Positions 1-5,068 of a stretch of DNA of 5,068 nucleotides are shown one piece after another. The DNA lies in contig CABMGU010000017.1 of NCBI GenBank assembly GCA_902385765.1, forward strand, positions 1-5,068. The letters are read 5' to 3'. The notes under the pieces were generated by a model. The model searched no databases and was not told the DNA's origin. It worked only from the letters and a program-made list of their open reading frames with translations. The translations under genes and the position numbers were made by a program. This DNA is from an uncultured archaeon. Lineage in GTDB: Archaea > Nanobdellota > Nanobdellia > Woesearchaeales > ARS49. Numbering within the stretch: the stretch's first letter is position 1; the number at the start of each line of letters is the position of its first letter.

Positions 1-398
1 AATATTGAGATGTATTTTGCCTTTGTCTTTACTTTTTCAAAGTCTATCGGTGCTTCGAGCCATTCTTTTGCTATTGCCTGCTCTTCAGGGCTTGTCATTC
101 CTTTCAGCGTGAGCCATCCTGCAACGAGCAATACTCCGCCAACTTGTTCTGATTGTTCAAGATATCTTAGTATTGTCTGGCATCCTATGCTGTGTCCTAC
201 AAGATATGTGTCTTTGTCAGGTTTTCCAACTGTTTTTTTGAGGTATTTGACCCAGTGCTGTATTTCTGGCGCTTCTGTGTTTGGCATTTGGGGAGTGATT
301 ACTTTGATGCCGTGTGATTCGAGTTCTTTTTTCAGCCAGGGTATCCATCCGCCTGCCGGGCTTCCTCCCCATCCGTGCACGATAATGGCTCTTTTCAT
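1..398 (-). CDS. RBBP9/YdeN-like alpha/beta serine hydrolase, 3' end cut by the window edge
   Basis: The minus frame opens at ATG (398-396) and stays open to the window edge, giving 132 residues without a stop. It begins MKRAIIVHGWGGSPAGGW, where beta-strand one and HGWGGSP (residues 8-14) form the oxyanion-hole side. The nucleophile elbow is GHSIG at residues 68-72, so Ser70 is the likely catalytic serine. The W-x-P-W-L-K-K-E-L spacing and the small size resemble the RBBP9/YdeN group of alpha/beta hydrolases (about 180-200 residues). The acid and the catalytic histidine would lie beyond the left edge. Members are probably cytosolic esterases, and the substrate cannot be inferred. The start overlaps the ligase stop in an ATGA tetranucleotide, so translation is probably coupled to the ligase. 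No good Shine-Dalgarno precedes it, which fits coupling. Family assignment is from motif recognition only. Confidence 0.86.
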   Translation of the reverse strand, partial: MKRAIIVHGWGGSPAGGWIPWLKKELESHGIKVITPQMPNTEAPEIQHWVKYLKKTVGKPDKDTYLVGHSIGCQTILRYLEQSEQVGGVLLVAGWLTLKGMTSPEEQAIAKEWLEAPIDFEKVKTKAKYISI

Positions 399-2056
399 TT
401 TACAAAAGAAAGTATTTCTTTCAGCGTTGTTGCCTGTTCCGGCTTTTTCTCTCTCCATCTTAAGAATCTTGGGAATCGCAATGCGTATCCTGCTGTATGA
501 TTTGGTGATTTGGTTATTTCTGCGCCTGTGACCTCAACCACTATTCGTGGGTCAAACCAGACGTCTGCCTCGATTGTTTTTGCCACTTCCAGTCTTGCCG
601 GCTTGTGCGTTATTTTCTTGAATTTTTTCAGCAATCCAAACAGTTCTTTGTCATTGAATCCGCTTCCGAGCTTGCAGAGTGTTAGGAATCTGTCTTTTTT
701 CTCGTCATAGACTGCGCAGAGCAGTGCTCCGTATGTTCCTGCTCTTCTTCCGCGTCCGTAATACGCTCCTACTACCACCAAATCAAATGTGTCTCGTAAT
801 CCTTTTACGTATTCCGGCTTCCATTTGACCCAGTTCCATCCTCTTACTCCTGCTTCGTATGGTCCGTGTATGTTCTTTATGACTACTCCTTCTCCGCCGT
901 GTTCTACTGTTTTGTTGAACAAATCTTCTATGCAGTCTGAGTCTTTGCACATTTTCTGCAGTGCAAGTTTTATCTTATCCGTCTGCCGAACTGTTCTTTT
1001 CAGTATCGCGTATCTTTTTTCGTATTTTTCTCTTATCAGCGATCTTCCATTGTACAGGATGTCAAACACGAACAGCGCCACCGGCACTTTCTTGATATAC
1101 TCCTGGACGTCGTATTTTCTTCTTCTTTGCATCAGTATCTGGAATGGTAATAGGTTTCCTTTAGAATCCACTGGCATTACTTCGCTGTCGAGTACGCAGT
1201 TTCCTTTGACTGCTTTTTTTATTGCCTGGACAATGTCAGGGAATTGTGGCGTTATGTCTTCCAGTCTTCTTGAGTACAGTTTTATTTTGTTTCCTTTTTT
1301 GTGCACCTGCACTCTTTCGCCGTCGTATTTCTCTTCTACGATTACAGGATATCCTATTTTCTTTCCTATTTCTTCTATGGCTTTTACTCTTTGGCAGAGC
1401 ATTGATTGTATTGGCACTCCGACTTCCACGCCTATTTTTTTGATTCCATTTATGCCTTTGTGCGCTATTGTTCTTGCGATTATTCCTATGTCAGGGCATA
1501 TGTTGTACGCGTGCTCGAGTTCTTTTCTTGCTTCTTTGCTCGCGTATGCAGTGGAAAGCGCGTCGAGTACTGTTTTGTCTCCTACTCCCAGTCTTAAGTC
1601 TCCGAGAACGATTCTTGCTAGGTATCTTGCTTCAAGAGGCGTTGCTTGCGACAGTAAATTTGCCAGTAATTTAGTTTTCCTTTCCTGGCTTCCTCCTCCT
1701 TCTGCCTGTGCTATCTTGTGCAGTGTTTCAAATACGTTTTTGACCGTGAGCGTTCCTCTGCCTGCATATTCTCCTGCAGTCTCACCAACATCCCCTGATT
1801 TCTTGTACTTCCTGAGAACAATTTCTTCTTTTTCTCCGCCTGCGAGCGCTATGCTTTTGACTGCCATCTTGTCTGCCATTCCCAGATTAACATCTGCGTA
1901 TTGGCAGGCTATCTGTCCTAATGACATATAAGCCACAATTCCCAATTCGTCTTTTGAAACCTTCTTGAAGAACTTAGTCAATATCTCCTTCATTGCGATG
2001 TACGAGCTTGTTTTTTCAAGTTCTTCGTAGACTTTCGCTAATTCAAGAAACTTCAT
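395..2056 (-). CDS. lig: ATP-dependent DNA ligase (archaeal replicative type)
   Basis: The 553-residue protein seals 3'-OH/5'-phosphate nicks by ATP-dependent adenylation, joining Okazaki fragments and repair nicks. The order is an N-terminal DNA-binding domain (about 1-175), the adenylation domain (about 215-420) and an OB-fold domain (about 425-540). Nucleotidyltransferase motifs are all visible: motif I KYDGER with nucleophile Lys243; motif Ia SRRLEDIT (262-269); CVLDSEV (287-293); motif III FVFDILYNG (329-337); motif IV EGVVIKN (389-395); motif V WVKWKPEY (409-416); and the RFPRFLRWREKK region of motif VI (527-538). The length is normal for archaeal ligases, slightly on the short side. 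The ATG (2056-2054) overlaps the upstream stop as ATGA, and the stop overlaps the hydrolase start the same way. Only a weak purine stretch precedes the start, so coupling is likely. No missing catalytic residue was seen, and it should be functional. Confidence 0.97.
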   Translation of the reverse strand: MKFLELAKVYEELEKTSSYIAMKEILTKFFKKVSKDELGIVAYMSLGQIACQYADVNLGMADKMAVKSIALAGGEKEEIVLRKYKKSGDVGETAGEYAGRGTLTVKNVFETLHKIAQAEGGGSQERKTKLLANLLSQATPLEARYLARIVLGDLRLGVGDKTVLDALSTAYASKEARKELEHAYNICPDIGIIARTIAHKGINGIKKIGVEVGVPIQSMLCQRVKAIEEIGKKIGYPVIVEEKYDGERVQVHKKGNKIKLYSRRLEDITPQFPDIVQAIKKAVKGNCVLDSEVMPVDSKGNLLPFQILMQRRRKYDVQEYIKKVPVALFVFDILYNGRSLIREKYEKRYAILKRTVRQTDKIKLALQKMCKDSDCIEDLFNKTVEHGGEGVVIKNIHGPYEAGVRGWNWVKWKPEYVKGLRDTFDLVVVGAYYGRGRRAGTYGALLCAVYDEKKDRFLTLCKLGSGFNDKELFGLLKKFKKITHKPARLEVAKTIEADVWFDPRIVVEVTGAEITKSPNHTAGYALRFPRFLRWREKKPEQATTLKEILSFVK

Positions 2057-2934
2057 GGTTTTGCGAATCTTCTTTCGTGGTGGAAGTTTTTCAAATACCC
2101 TGTTTTTTTGTGCACGTTGATTATCGCGTAGTCGTATTGCAGTGTGACTGTTGCGTCAATGACTGTTCCTCTTTTGTATTTTCCTCTTGACAGCCAGCTC
2201 ATCAGGCAGTACCTTCCTTCAAGCGGGTTTTTTGTTATGAGCATGTAGTCGTGTCCGTCTTCCTTTTTCCATTTGATGTCGCTGCTTTCAACATCCACTA
2301 TCAACGGCAGCCTGTATGTTCTTTTTTTTGCGTATTTTTTGTAGAATTCAGGCGCCTTTCTTTTTACAGCATTTGCATATTGGAGATTGAGTTTTTTGGT
2401 CTGCTTGCATACTGTTGAGCACGGCGTGTGGGATATGAATGGGAATTTTTGGTCGCAGTCGTGGAGTCTTTTGTAGTATTGGTATGCGCTGTATTTTTTT
2501 GCGAGCTGTGCCTTGTTGTGCTCTCTGATGAATGTTTCAATGCAGCATTGGGGGTATCCGTATATTACTCCTGCCAGCCTGTCTGCCGTGTCGTGTTTTT
2601 TCTGTTTGAGCAAAGTGATGTATTCCAAGAATTTTGCGTTGAATTCCTTGTTTTTGAATAAGTCATAGCCGTACCAGGTTCCTTTCAGTTTCCAGACCGC
2701 AGCATTGGCTTTTATTCCTGTTATTTCCTCGTATCCTTTTGGTTTGCTGGCCTCAAACAGTATGTTGTTTTCTTTGAGCAAATCTTCGAATTCGTGCTTG
2801 TCGTGAAGGTTTTTGTCTATTCGCAGTTGGATGTATGTTGATGGTTTTGCACCTGACAGGAATAGTATCAGCTTGAGTTTTGAGTTTGTGTCAAACGCGT
2901 CTGACTTTTGCACGAACTTTAGCAGGTTTTCCAT
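2053..2934 (-). CDS. DUF483-like protein with conserved-looking Cys/His motif, function unknown
   Basis: The 293-residue soluble protein has no signal peptide or membrane segment. Its centre carries GYPQCC (126-131), then C160, then FPFISHTPCSTVC (164-176) with H169, C172 and C176. This Cys-Cys / His-x2-Cys-x3-Cys set looks like a metal or iron-sulfur site. It matches my memory of the archaeal DUF483 family, where a GYPxCC and an HxPCSxxC motif recur; that assignment is moderate. The N-terminal 110 residues and the C-terminal beta-rich part (about 205-293) carry no motif I know. The ATG is supported by GAGG five bases upstream. The gene overlaps the membrane-protein gene by 44 bases and ends in an ATGA overlap with the ligase start, so it is co-translated with the ligase. 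A role linked to nucleic-acid metabolism is only guilt by association. Confidence 0.88.
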   Translation of the reverse strand: MENLLKFVQKSDAFDTNSKLKLILFLSGAKPSTYIQLRIDKNLHDKHEFEDLLKENNILFEASKPKGYEEITGIKANAAVWKLKGTWYGYDLFKNKEFNAKFLEYITLLKQKKHDTADRLAGVIYGYPQCCIETFIREHNKAQLAKKYSAYQYYKRLHDCDQKFPFISHTPCSTVCKQTKKLNLQYANAVKRKAPEFYKKYAKKRTYRLPLIVDVESSDIKWKKEDGHDYMLITKNPLEGRYCLMSWLSRGKYKRGTVIDATVTLQYDYAIINVHKKTGYLKNFHHERRFAKP

Positions 2935-3367
2935 TTTTTCCTCTTTTTTCTATGTATTCTTTTACTGATTTGAATCCTTCAAATATTCCGCCGAACATTG
3001 TGATGAATGACAGAACGAACAGGGCTATGCTTGCCGTTAAAAAGGCGACAAACTCCTGCATTCCTGTCCAGATGTTTCCACTCATTAATGATGCGCCTAT
3101 TCCTATTATCAGTATTACTACTGAGAATACTATTTCTGCCACGAATGCTTTCCAGTGTTTTGCAAAACCGAATATCCAGTGTATTACAAGCCCTGCTCCT
3201 GTGCCGAGCATTGTGGCTGAGAATAATACGAATATTATTGATGCGATTGTTGCTGCTGTTGTCTGCATTGCTCCTGCTGTTTGTGTTTGTATCATTGCTT
3301 TGGCAAGGTACGAAAGAAGTATTCCTATTCCAAATGTCAGAAACCCTATCCATATTGATATGCGCAT
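2891..3367 (-). CDS. Small four-helix integral membrane protein, unknown function
   Basis: The 158-residue protein has four hydrophobic segments at about 3-23, 38-67, 75-96 and 106-129, followed by a strongly basic tail (about 130-158, rich in Lys and Arg). By the positive-inside rule both ends are probably cytoplasmic. No family was recognised, and there are no catalytic-looking motifs or cysteines. The open frame extends upstream to 3835, but I place the start at ATG 3367-3365. A TATA box lies 25 bases before it, and residues encoded further upstream do not look like protein and run antisense to the HD gene. It is the first gene of the minus-strand operon and probably leaderless. Its last 44 bases overlap the DUF483-like gene, so the basic tail is encoded in the overlap. 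Being first in an operon with a DNA ligase does not by itself suggest a function. Confidence 0.85.
   Translation of the reverse strand: MRISIWIGFLTFGIGILLSYLAKAMIQTQTAGAMQTTAATIASIIFVLFSATMLGTGAGLVIHWIFGFAKHWKAFVAEIVFSVVILIIGIGASLMSGNIWTGMQEFVAFLTASIALFVLSFITMFGGIFEGFKSVKEYIEKRGKNGKPAKVRAKVRRV
2940..2943 (-). promoter_or_regulatory. Shine-Dalgarno GAGG for the DUF483-like gene
   Basis: On the minus strand GAGG lies five adenines before the ATG at 2934, inside the coding region of the upstream membrane-protein gene. The spacing is right for pairing with the 16S rRNA 3' end. It fixes the start of the DUF483-like gene and shows that internal operon genes here can use Shine-Dalgarno initiation, unlike the first genes, which look leaderless. 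Confidence 0.72.
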
Positions 3368-3385
3368 ATGGCTGTAGAGCCATAT
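3366..3385. promoter_or_regulatory. Operator-like inverted repeat between TATA box and start codon
   Basis: ATATGGCT (3366-3373) and AGCCATAT (3378-3385) are a perfect 8-base inverted repeat around a 4-base centre (GTAG). The repeat fills the gap between the minus-strand TATA box and the predicted start site. A dimeric helix-turn-helix regulator bound there would block RNA polymerase recruitment. Because it lies upstream of the predicted transcription start, it should act as DNA, not as an RNA hairpin. No regulator gene is in the window, and binding is inferred. Confidence 0.5.
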
Positions 3386-3387
3386 TG

Positions 3388-3397
3388 TATTTTTAAA
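3388..3397 (-). promoter_or_regulatory. Archaeal TATA box of the minus-strand operon
   Basis: On the minus strand this reads TTTAAAAATA. Its centre is about 25 bases upstream of the A of ATG 3367, the usual archaeal TATA-to-start distance, so transcription should begin at the start codon itself and give a leaderless mRNA. The bases immediately upstream are a poor BRE match, so the promoter may be weak or activator-dependent. Confidence 0.68.
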
Positions 3398-3423
3398 GGT
3401 GTCGGAAACCTGTTCTCCACTCT

Positions 3424-3438
3424 CGAAATTCTTATAAA
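3424..3438 (+). promoter_or_regulatory. Archaeal BRE/TATA promoter of the HD phosphohydrolase gene
   Basis: CGAAATT (3424-3430) followed by TTATAAA (3432-3438) matches an archaeal BRE plus TATA arrangement. The TATA centre at 3435 is 29 bases before ATG 3464, predicting transcription start within a few bases of the start codon and a leaderless or near-leaderless mRNA. No Shine-Dalgarno precedes the ATG, which agrees. The box lies downstream of the alternative ATG at 3368 and so argues against that longer start. Confidence 0.74.
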
Positions 3439-3463
3439 ACGCCCGTATTCCGCCTTCTTTGGG

Positions 3464-4951
3464 ATGGTGCATCTTTCGCAGGATTTTATTGAAAAAATTA
3501 CTAATCACTTTTTTAGGACGCCTTATGAGCCGTTGCCTTATGCTGCTGAGATTTTCAGTTTTTGGCACACTCAGAGTCCGGGGGAATTGGAAAGAATCGC
3601 CAATTCTGTTGATGTTTCCATCGATGATTTGAAAAAAGGCGACGTTGTTTCTGCTATGAAGGTGATAAATGAGGATAAGGATCCTCTTCGTCAAATTGCC
3701 GAGTATTTCTCTGATCCTATGAACTGTTTGCGTATGGAAACGGTTAAGCCTTTGTCTGAGGAGGCAAGAACTGCGTTGAAGAAGTCTTATCTTGAAAAAC
3801 TGCTTCGGGACGTTCCGTTTATTGATGCGACTCACTCAACTCCTGATCTTGTGACTGCCACCAGCACCGTCTTGCGTTTGTTTGGTTTTATTGAGGTTGA
3901 TAATCACTGGCAGGCGTATTGCAATGGCAGCGCGCCTGAGGAGGTTGAGTTCAAGCAGATTACCTCTACCCCCATTGCTTTGCCGTACGATGATTATATG
4001 CTGAAGTTGTTGTTCACGCGTGGTTTTAATGAGATGGAGCTTGTTATCCATCATCCGAACATTGATGCTGCCCGCGAGGGCACTTTTAATGCGCGCACTT
4101 TGCTTGGCAATACAAAGATTTTGGATTTGCCCGTTTTGGATGTTAGTGCTCTTCCTGTCCGTTATTGTAATGCTCTTCACGACCCGTTGTCTATGGCTTT
4201 TAATGATGGCTTTATGGTATATACAGGCAAATATTATGCGTACAATCTTCGCTTGATTATTGATGGTTTGACGAAAAAGCTCTCAGTGCCTGCGCACAGG
4301 TATTTTTTTATGAGACAGATTTATGGAGATACCGACAAGATTTCAAGACCAGACATATCAGATTTGGTTCACGATATTGAATTTTTGAATTTGAAGATTC
4401 AGACTGGACAGGCTGTTCCTTCGCGTGACCGCTCGGTTGTTGAGCGGGTTCAGGATGTTCAGCTGGACTTTCAAAAGGGAAAAGTGTCAGTCGATCTTTC
4501 AATGTATGCCGAGCTGTTGAACACTGAGACTTTTAAGCGCATGCGTGGCGTTAAGAGTTTGGGCAATCTTGCAAATACCGAGGCGCCTTATGCCCAGCAG
4601 TCGAGGTTTGAGCATTGTGTCGGCACTTTGCACGTTGCGCGCGCTATGTGCCGCCGTTTTGGCATCAAGGGTTATGACCAGATTAAAACAGAGGTTTATG
4701 CTCTTTTGCACGATTCTGGTCATTTGACTGGCTCGCACGCGACAGAGGATTATTTCAGGGCTCGTTCTGGTTTTGACCACGACAAGTTCGCGATTGAGCT
4801 TTTGAGGCAGAATAAGGGCGCGCTCGAGGGCATTGTTGATGTCGAGGATATTGTTGCGATGTTTGAGCATCGTGACCCTCTTCATTTGATTGTGGATGGT
4901 CCTTTTGGCGCTGACAGGATTTATTTTCTTTCAATTGACCCTCACGAGTGA
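3464..4951 (+). CDS. SAMHD1-like (COG1078-type) HD phosphohydrolase with long unknown N-terminal region; C-terminus interrupted
   Basis: From ATG 3464 the protein has 495 residues. The C-terminal part is a dNTPase-type HD domain. A lead-in LNTETFKRMRGVKSLG (353-368) precedes RFEHCVGT (His384), LLHDSGH (His416-Asp417) and GADRI (Asp484), completing the H...HD...D metal set. Family members are metal-dependent phosphohydrolases acting on nucleotides, often dNTP triphosphohydrolases; the substrate here is unknown. Residues 1 to about 340 match nothing I know. The start at 3464 is chosen because a BRE/TATA pair precedes it by 26-40 bases; an in-frame ATG at 3368 would lie upstream of that promoter. 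The TGA at 4949-4951 falls inside the conserved helix after Asp484, five residues past the Asp of LSID, far short of the usual C-terminus, and the frame continues coding-like afterwards. After Asp484 the expected Asp is Tyr (487) and an expected Arg is Ile (491). The gene is either broken, recoded or mis-sequenced. Confidence 0.88.
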   Translation: MVHLSQDFIEKITNHFFRTPYEPLPYAAEIFSFWHTQSPGELERIANSVDVSIDDLKKGDVVSAMKVINEDKDPLRQIAEYFSDPMNCLRMETVKPLSEEARTALKKSYLEKLLRDVPFIDATHSTPDLVTATSTVLRLFGFIEVDNHWQAYCNGSAPEEVEFKQITSTPIALPYDDYMLKLLFTRGFNEMELVIHHPNIDAAREGTFNARTLLGNTKILDLPVLDVSALPVRYCNALHDPLSMAFNDGFMVYTGKYYAYNLRLIIDGLTKKLSVPAHRYFFMRQIYGDTDKISRPDISDLVHDIEFLNLKIQTGQAVPSRDRSVVERVQDVQLDFQKGKVSVDLSMYAELLNTETFKRMRGVKSLGNLANTEAPYAQQSRFEHCVGTLHVARAMCRRFGIKGYDQIKTEVYALLHDSGHLTGSHATEDYFRARSGFDHDKFAIELLRQNKGALEGIVDVEDIVAMFEHRDPLHLIVDGPFGADRIYFLSIDPHE

Positions 4952-5068
4952 GGAACGCAGAAGGAGTTTGATTCGTTTAGTGTTTTCCCATGGCTTGCTT
5001 GGAATGGAAAGGAGGTTCTTGCTGACAAGTCTCCTGATAAAGCGTTTTAGTATCTTGATTTCCGTGTC
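4952..5068 (+). pseudogene. In-frame continuation of the HD phosphohydrolase past TGA, with a second stop (TAG 5048-5050)
   Basis: Directly after the TGA the same frame reads GTQKEFDSFSVFPWLAWNGK and onward for 32 codons to TAG, then six more codons (YLDFRV) to the window edge. Codon choice keeps the T/G-ending style of the gene. The pattern (Gly one residue after the stop; later G-x-V...A-F-stop-Y-L-x-x-R) lines up with my memory of the helix after the catalytic Asp and the following A-L-E-x-L-x-x-R segment of COG1078 proteins. This is therefore the remainder of the same domain, not intergenic DNA. No new start, terminator or ribosome binding site is visible. Confidence 0.62.

Noticed and set aside
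405..421. Palindrome AAAGAAA-GTA-TTTCTTT near the ligase 3' end, considered as a terminator or control hairpin
   Set aside because: It is a 7-base stem of almost only A-T pairs within coding sequence, explained by the lysine/phenylalanine codons, and it precedes a coupled gene, so termination is not expected.
10..531. Plus-strand open frame opposite the hydrolase and ligase end
   Set aside because: It overlaps two genes with clear catalytic motifs on the minus strand and has no recognisable motifs of its own.
789..1931. Long plus-strand open frame opposite the ligase
   Set aside because: It is the antisense shadow of the ligase; its composition (Ser, Leu, Phe, Pro and Cys rich) is typical of a reversed coding strand, and no motif or ribosome site supports it.
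3368..3463. Extending the HD protein 32 residues upstream to ATG 3368
   Set aside because: The extension would start upstream of the BRE/TATA box that fits ATG 3464, directly abut the divergent start codon, and encode residues without family resemblance.
3368..3835. Upstream extension of the membrane-protein frame on the minus strand
   Set aside because: It runs antisense through the well-supported HD gene, lies upstream of the operon TATA box, and its composition is shadow-like (rich in Arg, Ile and Asn).
3464..4951. HD gene as a horizontally acquired island because of its different codon use
   Set aside because: The difference mirrors the opposite strand orientation of the other genes and is better explained by strand-wide T/G enrichment.
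4952..5068. Selenocysteine decoding of the TGA at 4949
   Set aside because: The position aligns to a non-catalytic, non-cysteine site of the HD helix, and a second in-frame stop follows; no supporting structure is visible in the window.

Overview
The window looks archaeal. It encodes a complete archaeal/eukaryal-type ATP-dependent DNA ligase in place of an NAD-dependent one. The one intergenic gap carries two TATA boxes with archaeal spacing (centres 25-29 bases upstream of the start codons), one of them preceded by a BRE-like CGAAA. The compact gene packing and the DUF483-like neighbour would fit an uncultured small-genome lineage such as DPANN, but the lineage is an inference and I cannot place it from the sequence alone.

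Layout: positions 1-3367 hold four minus-strand genes read right to left. They are a small four-helix membrane protein (3367-2891), a cysteine/histidine-motif protein resembling DUF483 (2934-2053), the DNA ligase (2056-395), and an RBBP9/YdeN-like serine hydrolase that runs off the left edge (398-1). All three junctions overlap: 44 bases, then two 4-base ATGA stop/start overlaps. This is almost certainly one translationally coupled operon. Positions 3368-3463 are a 96-base divergent control region. From 3464 rightward on the plus strand lies a large SAMHD1-like (COG1078-type) HD phosphohydrolase with a roughly 350-residue N-terminal region that I do not recognise.

Both promoters place transcription start at or within a few bases of the start codon, so the first gene on each side is probably leaderless, while an internal operon gene has a clear GAGG ribosome binding site. 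An 8-base perfect inverted repeat sits between the minus-strand TATA box and its start codon, where an archaeal repressor would bind.

The main oddity is the 3' end of the HD gene. The frame stops at TGA (4949-4951) inside the conserved HD core, yet continues coding-like and alignable to the family for 32 codons to a TAG (5048-5050), and then to the window edge. This is a pseudogene, a sequencing problem near a contig end, or stop-codon recoding. Separately, third codon positions are A/C-rich in the minus-strand genes and T/G-rich in the plus-strand gene, so the plus strand is T/G-rich throughout. That points to replication-strand asymmetry rather than foreign origin of the HD gene.

I found no RNA genes, CRISPR arrays, insertion sequences or convincing terminators. 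No shared pathway is evident beyond the likely co-expression of the ligase with its operon neighbours.
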